This document shows, piece by piece, positions 1 to 8,690 of a stretch of 64,000 bases of DNA; position 1 is the first letter of the stretch, and every line of letters begins with the position of its first letter. Under the pieces are notes generated by a model. It was not told the origin of the DNA. It saw only the letters and a list, made by a program, of their open reading frames with translations, and made no database searches. A program made the translations under genes and the position numbers. The stretch covers positions 1 through 64,000 of the forward strand of contig JASBTD010000063.1 of assembly GCA_030148605.1 (NCBI GenBank), in the 5' to 3' direction. Source of the stretch: Erythrobacter sp. (GTDB lineage: Bacteria > Pseudomonadota > Alphaproteobacteria > Sphingomonadales > Sphingomonadaceae).

Positions 1-170
1 CTCAGACGATTAACGGAGGCATCAGGTTGATCGAGACGATTTTGCTGACCTCGCAGTTCGGCGCGCAACGACGTTAGGTCGGCAATCTTGCTGTCGACCT
101 CGGCCTTTGGCTCGAGCACCTGTCATTTGACAGGTAAACCGATGGTAACCCCGCCTGCGCTCCCCGACAT
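1..170 (-). pseudogene. Possible broken or partial coding region running off the left edge
   Basis: On the minus strand a reading frame opens with ATG at 170, encodes 15 residues ending GLPVK, hits TGA at 125-123, and then stays open in the same frame to the window edge. The part after the stop reads like a helical, charged protein (for example EVDSKIADLTSLRAEL), which suggests real coding sequence. It could be a gene starting at GTG 119, or a pseudogene split by one stop codon. I do not recognise the family, and only about 40 residues are visible. The rest of 171-305 shows no convincing gene; a plus-strand frame of 70 codons at 88-300 lacks recognisable features. Confidence 0.25.
118..135. 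promoter_or_regulatory. 18-nt perfect inverted repeat
   Basis: ACCTGTCA and TGACAGGT form 8-bp arms around a 2-nt spacer. This is the size of a dimeric repressor site, and it overlaps the GTG that could start the left-edge minus-strand frame. No regulator can be assigned from the sequence alone. Confidence 0.3.
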
Positions 171-305
171 GAGGTTCCGTCAAAACTTTGAACCGATTGG
201 AGCAGAGTCCCGAACTTTCTCCCGACGACCAAGCAATGCCCGGGAAATCCGTTTCATACTTTTTTCATACGGTGGTTTACGAGATCAGCTAAGTCGTTGA
301 AATCG

Positions 306-380
306 TGGTCGGCGCGGCAAGGATTGAACTTGCGACCCCACCCGTGTGAAGGGTGTGCTCTACCACTGAGCTACGCGCCC
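306..380 (-). tRNA. tRNA-Val (CAC anticodon)
   Basis: Read on the minus strand, the sequence folds as a cloverleaf. It has a 7-nt acceptor strand GGGCGCG, D-arm GCTC/GAGC, anticodon stem CACCC/GGGTG with loop TTCACAC giving anticodon CAC, T-arm GCAAG/CTTGC with loop TTCAATC, and an encoded CCA end at 308-306. The acceptor strands GGGCGCG and CGCGCCG pair at six positions, but the outermost pair is G1 opposite G72, which is unusual. It decodes GUG codons. It lies downstream of sppA in the same orientation, 73 nt past its stop codon. Confidence 0.93.
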
Positions 381-453
381 GTCCCATGAGGACAGGCGCG
401 CGCCTCTGCCATGCAGTGCGGCGCTTGGCAAGCTTGCGATGCTGCCTGCGACT

Positions 454-2334
454 CTAGCGTGTAGCGAAACTGGCGAGCCAGCCCAGCCATCCCTGCAATT
501 CCCGTGGTTCGATCGCCCGCGTTTCGCGCGGACATTCAAGGCAATAGGCTTGCACGCCTTGCACGCTGGTGAGCCGTTTAATGTCGCTCGCCACACGGCC
601 AAGGCCATTGAGCCGCTGGTTCGCCAGCATTGCGAACATATCGCCCTGCGCTTGCGGCGATTGCGCCGCATCGGTCAGGATCTGCCGGATCAACGAGTCG
701 TAAGCAGGCTCGGCACTGCCAAGCCGTTTTGCATGCCAATCACCATCGGCAAGCCCTGCTTCCTTGGCCGCCCAGGCCAGCGCGGTATCAAGCCCGCCAA
801 ACTGGTCGACCAGCTCCAGCTGACGCGCGGTTCCGCCGTCCCACACGCGGCCTTGCGCGATGCGATCCAGCTCTTCAGCAGGGATGCCGCGCGCATCGGA
901 AACCTGTTTCAGGAAGTCGCGATAGGTATCTTCCACAGAGGCTTGCAAGATCGCATCAACCTCGGGGCTGAAACCGTCGATCAGGTCCGGCTGGCCGGAA
1001 AGCGGTGTGGTGCGGATGCCATCGGCGTTGATCCCGATGCGGGCAGCAGCATCTTCAAAGGTCGGGATTACAGCGAAGACACCGATTGAACCGGTGATTG
1101 TTTCAGGCTGGGCAAATATCCGGTCACCCGTCGTCGCGATCGAATAACCCGCGCTGGCAGCGATGTTAGCCATGGAAATGGCAATCGGGATATCATTGGC
1201 CTTGTGGCGGAGGATCGCGCGCCGGATTTCCTCGTTGGCGGTCATCGATCCGCCCGGCGTATCGATTCTGACCACCAGCGCGGCAAGATCATCGTCAAGC
1301 GCATTGTCGAGCAGTTCAGCAATCCGGTCACCCCCAGCAGTTCCCGGGCCTGCATCGCCGTCAACCACTTCGCCAGCGATGGTGATAATGCCGATCGCCT
1401 TGCCATCATTGTCGCGCCCAATGTCCGCCAGATAGGGCTTGAGTCCGGTTGATGCGAAGGCGCCGGGATCATTTGACCAGCTGTCTTCACCAGCCAGTTC
1501 CGCCATCCGTTCGCCCCATTGGGTGCGGTCACCCAGCTTGTCGACCAGGCCCGCTTCCAGCGCAGCGGTTGCGATATCGCCATTGGCTGCTTGCACCCAT
1601 GCCACCGGATCGCGTGTCGCGAGGTCCAGATTCGCACTGGGACGTGCCTTCTTGACGTTGGCCTGCCATTCTTCCCACAATGCCGCATACAGCCCGCCGA
1701 TATTCTCGCGGGCTTCATCGGAGAACGAATTGCGGGTGTAAGGTTCGGTTGCAGCCTTCGAAGAACCGACGCGATAGACGCGCGCATTGACATCAAGTTT
1801 CTCTAACAATTCGCCGTAGAACAGGAATGCGCCGCCGGGCCCTGCAACCAGAGCGCCGCCCAGCGGATCAACCCATACTTCGCTGGCATGCGAAGCCAGG
1901 TGGATCGCATCGTCGGAATAGGCAAAGGCGAAGGTCGATACCGGCTTGCCGGCATCGCGCACCCGCTGCAGCGCTTCACCCACTTCCTGCATATGGACCT
2001 GTCCGCCGCCAAGGAACCGCGAGAGATCAAGCGCGACTGCCTTGATCCGGTCATCGCTGGCCGCAGCATCGATGGCATGGACAAGGTCTGAAACGGCATA
2101 TTCATTGACCGGCGCTTGCTGGCTCAGCAATGCTTCGAATGGATCGACGATGGAGCGTTCTTCGACCACGTAACCATCCAGTTCGAGCAATAGCGCGCCA
2201 TCGCGCACCATGCCGGGGCTGGGCCGGGCTGAGAGGATCGCGAAGAGGAGCGCGAAGAACAGCAGCATGAACAGCAAGACCAAGCCATCCTTGATCCCGA
2301 CCAGAAGCCGCCAAACCTTGCCTGCGAAGCTCAT
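454..2334 (-). CDS. sppA: Signal peptide peptidase SppA, 67K long form
   Basis: This membrane-anchored serine protease of family S49 degrades cleaved signal peptides in the cytoplasmic membrane. The 626-residue length fits the long, tandem-domain form of the family. One hydrophobic segment lies at about residues 11-34. The catalytic lysine is in GSSKAATEPY near residue 192, in the first half. The nucleophilic serine is in ANIAASAGYSIA near residue 393, in the second half. This Lys/Ser split across two repeats is the established SppA arrangement. The ATG at 2334 directly precedes the anchor segment. The gene appears to be transcribed alone. Confidence 0.95.
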   Translation of the reverse strand: MSFAGKVWRLLVGIKDGLVLLFMLLFFALLFAILSARPSPGMVRDGALLLELDGYVVEERSIVDPFEALLSQQAPVNEYAVSDLVHAIDAAASDDRIKAVALDLSRFLGGGQVHMQEVGEALQRVRDAGKPVSTFAFAYSDDAIHLASHASEVWVDPLGGALVAGPGGAFLFYGELLEKLDVNARVYRVGSSKAATEPYTRNSFSDEARENIGGLYAALWEEWQANVKKARPSANLDLATRDPVAWVQAANGDIATAALEAGLVDKLGDRTQWGERMAELAGEDSWSNDPGAFASTGLKPYLADIGRDNDGKAIGIITIAGEVVDGDAGPGTAGGDRIAELLDNALDDDLAALVVRIDTPGGSMTANEEIRRAILRHKANDIPIAISMANIAASAGYSIATTGDRIFAQPETITGSIGVFAVIPTFEDAAARIGINADGIRTTPLSGQPDLIDGFSPEVDAILQASVEDTYRDFLKQVSDARGIPAEELDRIAQGRVWDGGTARQLELVDQFGGLDTALAWAAKEAGLADGDWHAKRLGSAEPAYDSLIRQILTDAAQSPQAQGDMFAMLANQRLNGLGRVASDIKRLTSVQGVQAYCLECPRETRAIEPRELQGWLGWLASFATR

Positions 2335-2489
2335 GCTGTATGTATCCTTGTGTGCATTCCCCCTAAACTAGGGGCGAACGTCCAAAGTTCCACTCTATTT
2401 GCATGCACAATGCGGTCGAGCAGGCGATATGGCTCGTCGAACGGCTTTCGCGGGTAGAATAGGTGCAAACTTGTGGAAAGGTTCTGGAC

Positions 2490-2507
2490 GGTTGGTTAAA
2501 TCCAACC
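2490..2507. promoter_or_regulatory. Inverted repeat just upstream of the HTH-pyrB start
   Basis: GGTTGG and CCAACC flank a 6-nt AT-rich centre (TTAAAT). The repeat ends about 4 nt before the AGAGGG ribosome-binding site of the HTH-pyrB gene. A dimeric DNA-binding protein could sit here, possibly the HTH domain encoded by the gene itself. That link is inference from position only. Confidence 0.35.
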
Positions 2508-2521
2508 TAGAGGGTTTTTCC

Positions 2522-3712
2522 ATGCAAGACCTGCTCCATGAAATCGAGAAATTCTGCCTGCGCCACGACATGTCCGAAACCCGTTTCGGCGAGCTGGCGA
2601 TGAATGACAAACCCTTCGTTTCGCAGCTGAAATCAGGGCGTGACCTGCGCAGCAGCACCGCCACCAAGCTGCGCGAATTCATGGCCGAGTATGACGCGCG
2701 AGAGCCAGCGAAGGGCGCCAATCCGAATCGCTATCCGGCGGGGCGGCTCGCTTTCCCGCATCGCGACCTACTGGGGATCGCGCAGCTGGAACGGCACGAA
2801 ATCCTCTACCTGCTCGATGAGGCGGAGCCATGGATCGAGCTTAACCGGCAAAGCTCCAAGCATGCTGATCTCTTGTCCGGCCTGACCATCATCAATGCCT
2901 TCTTCGAGAATTCCACGCGAACGCTGTTGAGCTTCGAGATTGCAGGCAAGCGGTTGGGGGCAGACGTGGTCAACATGCACGCCGCGCAGTCCAGCGTGAA
3001 GAAGGGCGAAACGCTAATCGACACAGCCATCACTTTGAACGCCATGCGGCCAGACGCAATCGTGATCCGGCACGCGTCAAGCGGCGCGACGCAGCTGATC
3101 GCGGACAAGGTCGATTGCCCGGTGCTCAACGCTGGCGATGGCCAGCATGAACACCCGACGCAGGGTTTGCTCGATTCGCTTGCGCTGCGGCATGCCTTGC
3201 GGGCGAGGGGGGAGAAAGCCGACGACTTTACCGGCCTCACCATCACGATCTGCGGGGATATCCTGCATAGCCGGGTCGCGCGCTCGACCTTACTGTGCTT
3301 GCAGGCTTTGGGCGCGTCAGTGCGCCTGTGCGCGCCGCCGGCGCTGATGCCCGTCGGGGTGGAAGCGATGGGGGTTGAACCCTTCCATGATTTCGACGCG
3401 GCGCTGAGCGGTAGCGATGTCGTGATGATGCTGCGCTTGCAGACCGAGCGGATGGAAGGGCAGTTCATCCCGTCACCGCGCGAATATCATCACTTGTATG
3501 GCCTGACGAAGGAGCGGCTGACACGCGCCGCGCCCGATGCGCTGGTGATGCATCCGGGGCCAATGAACCGCGGGGTCGAAATCGACAGCGATGTTGCTGA
3601 TATGCTCGATCGCTCGATCATCACCCGGCAGGTGGAGATGGGGGTCGCGATCCGCATGGCGTGCCTCGATATCCTCACCCGCAGCGCGCGCAAGGTGGAG
3701 GGTTGGGCATGA
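2522..3712 (+). CDS. pyrB: Aspartate carbamoyltransferase with N-terminal HTH domain
   Basis: The protein joins carbamoyl phosphate to aspartate, the first committed step of UMP synthesis. The start at ATG 2522 is backed by an AGAGGG site; a frame continuing upstream to 2399 lacks one. The 396 residues fall into two parts. Residues 1-60 look like a small Cro/CI-type helix-turn-helix ([20 protein letters not shown]), which I know in sphingomonads as a free-standing small protein. Residues from about 73 on are a complete catalytic chain, with the carbamoyl-phosphate loop FFENSTRT, the HPTQGLLD motif and [11 protein letters not shown]. Family members are normally about 310-340 residues. No stop codon separates the parts; an internal ATG at 2681 could give PyrB alone. 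It overlaps the next gene by ATGA. Confidence 0.9.
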   Translation: MQDLLHEIEKFCLRHDMSETRFGELAMNDKPFVSQLKSGRDLRSSTATKLREFMAEYDAREPAKGANPNRYPAGRLAFPHRDLLGIAQLERHEILYLLDEAEPWIELNRQSSKHADLLSGLTIINAFFENSTRTLLSFEIAGKRLGADVVNMHAAQSSVKKGETLIDTAITLNAMRPDAIVIRHASSGATQLIADKVDCPVLNAGDGQHEHPTQGLLDSLALRHALRARGEKADDFTGLTITICGDILHSRVARSTLLCLQALGASVRLCAPPALMPVGVEAMGVEPFHDFDAALSGSDVVMMLRLQTERMEGQFIPSPREYHHLYGLTKERLTRAAPDALVMHPGPMNRGVEIDSDVADMLDRSIITRQVEMGVAIRMACLDILTRSARKVEGWA

Positions 3713-4941
3713 AGCAGCAAACCCCCACCACCATCACCAATGGGCGGCTGGTCACAGCGCAAGGTGTCACCAAGGGCGGTATCCGCTTTGCCGGCGGTGT
3801 GATCGAAGCAGCAGGCGATGTCGCGCCGCGTGACGGCGACGAGGTTGTCGACGCGAAATCCCGGTTGATCGCGCCCGGCTTGGTCGATTTCGGCGTTTTC
3901 GCGATCGACAAGCCCGCGTTTCATTTTGGCGGGATCACCCGTGCTGCGCTGATGCCTGACCAGTCTCCGCCGCTCGATCTGCCTAGCCGGGTCAGCTACA
4001 TTGCCAAGAGCGGCAAGCCCGACCTGTGGGTGCATCCGTTGGCCGCGGCGACGCGCGAGCTTGCAGGCCGCGAATTGGCGGAAATCGGCTTGATGAAAGA
4101 GGCGGGCGCGCGCGGTGTCGCCACCGGTCGGCGCTGGATCGCGGATTCCGGCGTGATGCTGCGCCTCATGCAATATGCGGCGATGCTCGATCTTGTCGTG
4201 GTCAGCCATGCGGAGGATGGCGGATTGGCGGGTGATGCAGTTGCAACCGCCGGTGAAATGGCGACGCGTCTTGGCTTGCCAAGCGCGCCTGCACAGGCTG
4301 AAGCGCTGGCGGTTGCGCGCGATATTGCGCTCGCTGAACTAAGCGGGGCCCGGCTCCATTTACGGCAAGTAACCACCGCTGCAGCGCTTGATCTGGTCCG
4401 TGCGGCCAAGCAACGCGGTATGGCGGTAACAGCCGGAGTTACCCCCGCGCATTTCATGCTGTCCGATCTTGCGACAGCGGAGTTTCGCACATTCGCGCGG
4501 CTTTCACCGCCTTTGCGCAGCGAAGCGGACAGGCAAGCGGTGATCGAAGCAATCGCCGACGGGACGATCGATGTAATTGCCTCTGGCCATGATCCGCGCG
4601 GCCCGGAAGACAAGCGCTTGCCCTTTGCCGATGCCGAGCCGGGGATGGCAGGTGCGGAAACGCTGTTGGCGATGACACTCAATCTGGTGCGAGACGGGGC
4701 TATTGATGTCGCGCGCGCGATTGAACTGTTGGCGGCAAATCCTGCCCGGTTGCTGGGCGTTGAAGCGGGTGTGCTTCGAGAAGGCTATGAAGCGGACATC
4801 GCGCTGATCGATCCTGACAAGCCGTGGATTGTCGATACCGCAAAAATGGCGGCGAGCGCCCGGAACACGCCGTTTGATGGCCAGCCCACGCAAGGCCGCG
4901 CCACCGCCTTGTGGAAAGGCGGGGTGCGCATAACCGGCTGA
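3709..4941 (+). CDS. Dihydroorotase-like protein, probably non-catalytic (PyrC' / PyrX type)
   Basis: This 410-residue amidohydrolase-fold protein starts at an ATG that overlaps the pyrB stop (ATGA), so the two are probably translated together. Active dihydroorotases have an HxH metal motif after the first core strand, a carboxylated lysine and a catalytic Asp in a TDHAPH-like loop. Here the first motif reads [12 protein letters not shown] with no histidine pair, the lysine region reads [12 protein letters not shown], and the last loop reads [10 protein letters not shown]. Loss of all three argues against enzyme activity. In Pseudomonas an inactive dihydroorotase homologue forms the scaffold of the PyrB dodecamer, and that role fits the gene order here. 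If so, an active PyrC must be encoded elsewhere. Confidence 0.85.
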   Translation: MKQQTPTTITNGRLVTAQGVTKGGIRFAGGVIEAAGDVAPRDGDEVVDAKSRLIAPGLVDFGVFAIDKPAFHFGGITRAALMPDQSPPLDLPSRVSYIAKSGKPDLWVHPLAAATRELAGRELAEIGLMKEAGARGVATGRRWIADSGVMLRLMQYAAMLDLVVVSHAEDGGLAGDAVATAGEMATRLGLPSAPAQAEALAVARDIALAELSGARLHLRQVTTAAALDLVRAAKQRGMAVTAGVTPAHFMLSDLATAEFRTFARLSPPLRSEADRQAVIEAIADGTIDVIASGHDPRGPEDKRLPFADAEPGMAGAETLLAMTLNLVRDGAIDVARAIELLAANPARLLGVEAGVLREGYEADIALIDPDKPWIVDTAKMAASARNTPFDGQPTQGRATALWKGGVRITG

Positions 4942-5011
4942 GGTATTTCCCCGCCCGCAGTTTCCAGCTATGTAAGAGCCAAGGTCGCGTTTCTCTTCGG
5001 GGGAGAGAACA

Positions 5012-5827
5012 ATGGCGACTCAAGCTCAACCCGACTATTCGGGCGCTCCTGCTGGTCAGACCAGCTCCTTGGTATCCTTTATCGATCGCTGGATTTACGT
5101 GATGATGGCCGTGCTGCTCATCACGGTCGTTCTGGTTGGCTTCATCCCGGACTCGATCGGGAAAATCGCTGCGGTTGACGCGGGATTACGCCCGCCCTTT
5201 CCTATGGCGATGCATCTGCATGCCGTGCTGATGGGCAGCTGGATGTTGCTTCTGCTGGCGCAGACCGTGCTGATGGCGACGGGGCGAAGGCAAGGGCACA
5301 TGCAGCTCGGCGTGCTGGGAATGATCCTTGCCCCTGCGCTGGTGATCGCAGGATTTGTCCTGGTGCCCACCAATCTGCAAAGCTTTCAGCAATTCACCGC
5401 AGACGCGCCTGCGGAGATGCAGCCCCAGATACAAGGGTTTCTGCGCTTCATGACAGATATCGCCCTGATCCAGATCAGAGCCGGGATATGCTTCCTCGTG
5501 CTTGTTTTCCTTGCTCTGAGAGCGCGCAAGGTAGATTCCGGCCTGCATAAACGGCTGATCATTCTTGCTACGATAGTTCCCATACCGGCCGCGCTGGACC
5601 GCATGCCATTCCTGTATCACAGCATGCCCGAATCGGCCTGGACCGTGGATTTCTGGCCGCTGTTCTGTATCGCGCCCATGTTCCTGTGGGATCTTTACCG
5701 GCAGAAAAGCATCCACCGCGCTTATTGGATATACGCCGCGATCCAGATCCCGGCAGCCATCGTCGTAAACCTGCTGTGGGGATCAGAATGGTGGCATCGG
5801 GTAATGCCGCCAATATTGTTCGGATAG
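5012..5827 (+). CDS. Polytopic membrane protein of unknown function
   Basis: The 271-residue protein has six or seven hydrophobic segments, at roughly residues 27-48, 66-88, 97-118, 150-170, 184-203, 214-230 and 240-258. A short polar N-terminus of about 25 residues precedes them. The second segment begins with a MHLHAVLMGSW stretch whose histidines could bind a cofactor, but no known motif is certain. The ATG at 5012 follows a GGGGGAGAG site. It lies 70 nt after the dihydroorotase-like gene and may be cotranscribed, but nothing shows a functional link. I do not recognise a named family. Confidence 0.75.
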   Translation: MATQAQPDYSGAPAGQTSSLVSFIDRWIYVMMAVLLITVVLVGFIPDSIGKIAAVDAGLRPPFPMAMHLHAVLMGSWMLLLLAQTVLMATGRRQGHMQLGVLGMILAPALVIAGFVLVPTNLQSFQQFTADAPAEMQPQIQGFLRFMTDIALIQIRAGICFLVLVFLALRARKVDSGLHKRLIILATIVPIPAALDRMPFLYHSMPESAWTVDFWPLFCIAPMFLWDLYRQKSIHRAYWIYAAIQIPAAIVVNLLWGSEWWHRVMPPILFG

Positions 5828-5831
5828 ACCA

Positions 5832-5866
5832 ATAGAAAACCCCCGGTACCTTTCGGCGCCGGGGGC
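5832..5866 (-). terminator. Intrinsic terminator for the SPOR lipoprotein gene
   Basis: CCCCCGG (5840-5846) pairs with CCGGGGG (5859-5865). On the minus strand the stem is followed by TTTTCTATT, the layout of a Rho-independent terminator. It lies between convergent genes, so it may also stop transcripts from the plus-strand membrane protein gene. Confidence 0.7.
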
Positions 5867-5893
5867 GTTCTCGCTGATAGTGGGAGAGATGCG

Positions 5894-7246
5894 TCAGCGT
5901 GAAGCGACGCGGATGCCGCGATCGATCGCGCCCGGAAGCGGGCGGCGTTCGGAATAGGCGATGCAGCCCTTGCCGCCAGCCTTGACAGTGCTGCACAGCG
6001 CGGCTGCGCTGCGCGCGCCATAACCGGCAGCTGCCACGCGGAAGTATGTCTTGCCGCCCACCTTGGCTTCCGTGATCACGACATCGCGACCGGAAAGCTG
6101 CGGATAGCGGGTCTGATAGATGCCCCATGCGCGCTCTGCATTTTTGCGGCTGGAGAAGCTGCCCAGCTGCACCAGATGCGTGCCGTCCGAGCTGTCTGAA
6201 GTTGCCGCCATCCGGCGCTGCGACGAGCTGGCCGCCAGGCGCGACTTTGGCTTGGCAGGCTTGGTGTCAGCTGGTGTGTAGTCCGCGGGAAGCGGCTGGA
6301 CCACAGGGCCGGTTGCAGCACGCTGATTGGCTGCGATGCGGGGTTTTGCCGGTGCAGCAGTATCATTGGTTGCGAAAGCCACCGCCACGCTCTGTGCGGG
6401 CGCAGGCTCCGGGGCAGGCTCTTCAACCGGCGTGTCGATCGCGATTTGCGGCGCATCAGCTTGAGCGAGCGCCGGTTCATCGATGTCAGCCGCAGCATCG
6501 GCCACCATCTCGCCATGGCTGGGGAAATTAGCGAGCGCTAGCTGCGCTGGCTGACCGCCGTCGTAGACCGGATCGACTTGAAGCAGGTTGGCAATACGGG
6601 TCTGGAACTGTTCGGGCGCGGCTTGCTCGGCCCATTCGCCGATGCGGTCTGAAACCATGTCGGCAGGCACGTCTTCCGCCGCCATGATGCGCGCAGCGCG
6701 CCAATTGCCTTGCAGTGCATAGGCATAGGCGAGGTTCTGGCGAATCTTCGGTGTCGATTGGCCATTGCGCAAAGCGTCTGACAGCACAGCTACGCCGCGA
6801 TTGGTGTCACCGGCCAGCGCCAGCGCCAGGCCAAGGTCAGCCGGATTGATTTCGTTCTGAGCCTGATCCAGCGCAGCCACAGCCTCATAGCTGTTGCCAA
6901 GCGCGATTTGCGCCAGCGCATAGCTCAGCACTGTGCGCGGATCGGTATCGCCCAGTTCGATTGCATCGGAAAAGCTGGTTGCAGCAGCCTGGAAACGGCC
7001 TGCTTCAAGATAGGTCGCACCCAGCAGCGCGCGGTTCTGCGCATTGCGCGGGTCAGCCAGCACAGCGCTCTCTGCATGGACAACGGCCTTGCTGACCTTG
7101 CCATCTTCCAGCGCGGATTGGGCCTTGGCAACCGATGCGTGCGACGGCGGCGCAGCCGAAGTGGCACAGCCTGACAGCGCAACGCTGGCCAGCGCTGTTG
7201 TCAGCGCCAGAGCGATCTTTGGCTTGTTGGTGGCGATATGGCTCAT
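5894..7246 (-). CDS. TPR-repeat lipoprotein with C-terminal SPOR domain
   Basis: The 450-residue protein begins with a lipoprotein signal (VALSGCATSA, lipobox cysteine near residue 27). Residues about 35-210 look like tetratricopeptide repeats (ALLGATYLEAGRFQAAATSF is typical). A proline/alanine-rich linker follows at about 250-350. The last roughly 85 residues form a SPOR domain (THLVQLGSFSSRKNAERA). SPOR domains bind denuded peptidoglycan at division sites, so the protein probably sits in the periplasm or on the outer membrane at the septum. It is the last gene of a run with ParA-like and ribbon-helix-helix genes; the gap to the upstream gene is 31 nt. That grouping suggests a role in positioning cell-envelope machinery. 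Confidence 0.88.
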   Translation of the reverse strand: MSHIATNKPKIALALTTALASVALSGCATSAAPPSHASVAKAQSALEDGKVSKAVVHAESAVLADPRNAQNRALLGATYLEAGRFQAAATSFSDAIELGDTDPRTVLSYALAQIALGNSYEAVAALDQAQNEINPADLGLALALAGDTNRGVAVLSDALRNGQSTPKIRQNLAYAYALQGNWRAARIMAAEDVPADMVSDRIGEWAEQAAPEQFQTRIANLLQVDPVYDGGQPAQLALANFPSHGEMVADAAADIDEPALAQADAPQIAIDTPVEEPAPEPAPAQSVAVAFATNDTAAPAKPRIAANQRAATGPVVQPLPADYTPADTKPAKPKSRLAASSSQRRMAATSDSSDGTHLVQLGSFSSRKNAERAWGIYQTRYPQLSGRDVVITEAKVGGKTYFRVAAAGYGARSAAALCSTVKAGGKGCIAYSERRPLPGAIDRGIRVASR

Positions 7247-7277
7247 TGGGTCGTCCCCTCAGTCAGCAATTCTTCGA

Positions 7278-7745
7278 TCACCTGCGCTTCATGCGCGCGG
7301 CGAGCGATTCAAGGTCTTCAATTCCGGCCAGCAGATTATCGAGTGCGTCTGTCACCAGTTGCTGTGCGCTCTGACCCATGATGGTCGAGGCAAGGCGCAA
7401 TTTCAGGTGGCGTTCTGCATCAAGCCGCAGAGTGAAAGCAGCGCGTTTGCCGCTCTTGGCCTTTGCGCGCTTGGCAGGTGCGCTGGCTTTGCGCATCGGT
7501 TCGATCGAACTCGTCTTCGTCGCAAGTTTAAGCGTCGGGATCTCGTCATTCGACGCAGGCTGGATCGGAACCACTTTTGCGGTTTCATCATGGCCCATGT
7601 CATTCCAGCCAAGATCTTCCAGATCGGCTGCCGCTTGCGCGGTGTTGGCGGTGATCGGCCCTAGCTGCGGACGCATGGCAGGCTTGGCGCCGCCCTTGCG
7701 CGCGAGAAGCGACTGGTTGAGGGACGCGAAGCTGGCTTCGGACAT
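7278..7745 (-). CDS. Ribbon-helix-helix-like partner of the ParA protein
   Basis: The 155-residue protein has a low-complexity N-terminal half and a lysine/arginine-rich stretch near residues 80-100. Its C-terminal segment (AAFTLRLDAERHLKLRLAS, then a helix with QQLVTDALDNLL) looks like a ribbon-helix-helix fold. Small RHH proteins often accompany ParA ATPases as adaptors or DNA-binding partners. The gene lies 18 nt downstream of parA and 31 nt upstream of the SPOR lipoprotein gene, in the same direction. The RHH assignment rests on pattern only. Confidence 0.65.
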   Translation of the reverse strand: MSEASFASLNQSLLARKGGAKPAMRPQLGPITANTAQAAADLEDLGWNDMGHDETAKVVPIQPASNDEIPTLKLATKTSSIEPMRKASAPAKRAKAKSGKRAAFTLRLDAERHLKLRLASTIMGQSAQQLVTDALDNLLAGIEDLESLAARMKRR

Positions 7746-7763
7746 GGCCTTGCCTCCCGTTCC

Positions 7764-8480
7764 TTACTGCGCAACGCGGCGGCCGAAACCACCGGCTGGG
7801 CGCTGGACACCTGGCAGCTGAGATTGCGAACCCGGGGCTGCGAAAACGGTGCGGCGGAAATTCTTTTCCAACCGGTCCGAGATATATTTCCAAAGCGCAG
7901 TGACTTCAGCAGAGCTGCGACCTTCCGGATCGACTTCCATCACTGTGCGGCCGTCGATCATCGAAGCTGCAAAGTCCGTGCGGTGATGCAGAGTGATCGG
8001 CGCAACCGTGCCGTGCTGTGACAGCGCGACAGCGGCTTCGGAAGTGATCTTTGCCTTGGGCGTCGCCGCATTGACGACGAATACCAGCGGTTTGCCAGCG
8101 CGTTCGCACAGGTCAACCGTCGCACCAACAGCGCGCAAATCGTGCGGGCTGGGGCGGGTCGGCACCACGATCAGTTCAGCCACAGAGATGACTGACTGGA
8201 TCGCCATGGTGATGGCTGGCGGTGTGTCGATTACAGCAAGCTTGAAACCCTGTTGGCGCAAGACCTGCAGGTCATTGGCCAGCCGGGCGACAGTGGTTTG
8301 CGCAAAGGCGGGATATTCCGCTTCGCGCTCGTTCCACCAGTCTGCCAGCGACCCTTGCGGATCGATATCGATCAATACCACCGGGCCAGCGCCAGCGCGC
8401 TGTGCCTGCACGGCGAGGTGCCCTGACAAGGTCGTCTTGCCGGATCCGCCTTTCTGCGATGCTAATGCCAGTACTCGCAA
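7764..8480 (-). CDS. Orphan ParA-family ATPase
   Basis: The 238-residue protein has the deviant Walker A motif KGGSGKTT at residues 10-17, the switch I region DIDPQGSLADWW, and Walker B-like LAVIDTPPA. It starts at TTG 8480, because MRVLALASQKGG is where the family usually begins and no ATG fits. It lacks a parB gene next to it and sits in an operon with an RHH-like protein and a SPOR lipoprotein. Chromosome-partition ParA is usually next to parB, so this is more likely an orphan positioning ATPase, comparable to those that place chemoreceptors or other cargo. The cargo is unknown. Confidence 0.85.
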   Translation of the reverse strand: MRVLALASQKGGSGKTTLSGHLAVQAQRAGAGPVVLIDIDPQGSLADWWNEREAEYPAFAQTTVARLANDLQVLRQQGFKLAVIDTPPAITMAIQSVISVAELIVVPTRPSPHDLRAVGATVDLCERAGKPLVFVVNAATPKAKITSEAAVALSQHGTVAPITLHHRTDFAASMIDGRTVMEVDPEGRSSAEVTALWKYISDRLEKNFRRTVFAAPGSQSQLPGVQRPAGGFGRRVAQ

Positions 8481-8690
8481 GGCCTGGTTCCCCCTGGTTT
8501 ACCCTTCGATTTGTGCCACGGATGTGGCTTCACCACAGGGGATGGCAGGATACCCCTAATTTTGAGTTAACGAGGATTGCCTTGCGTGCCGGCAAAACTG
8601 TGTTTGGGATGGCGCAGCGAATTCGGGTTTGCTTGGCGGGCAGACTTGGTAAGGTGCAACGGCTTCATGCCGCGGTTCGGGGGGAAGGTA

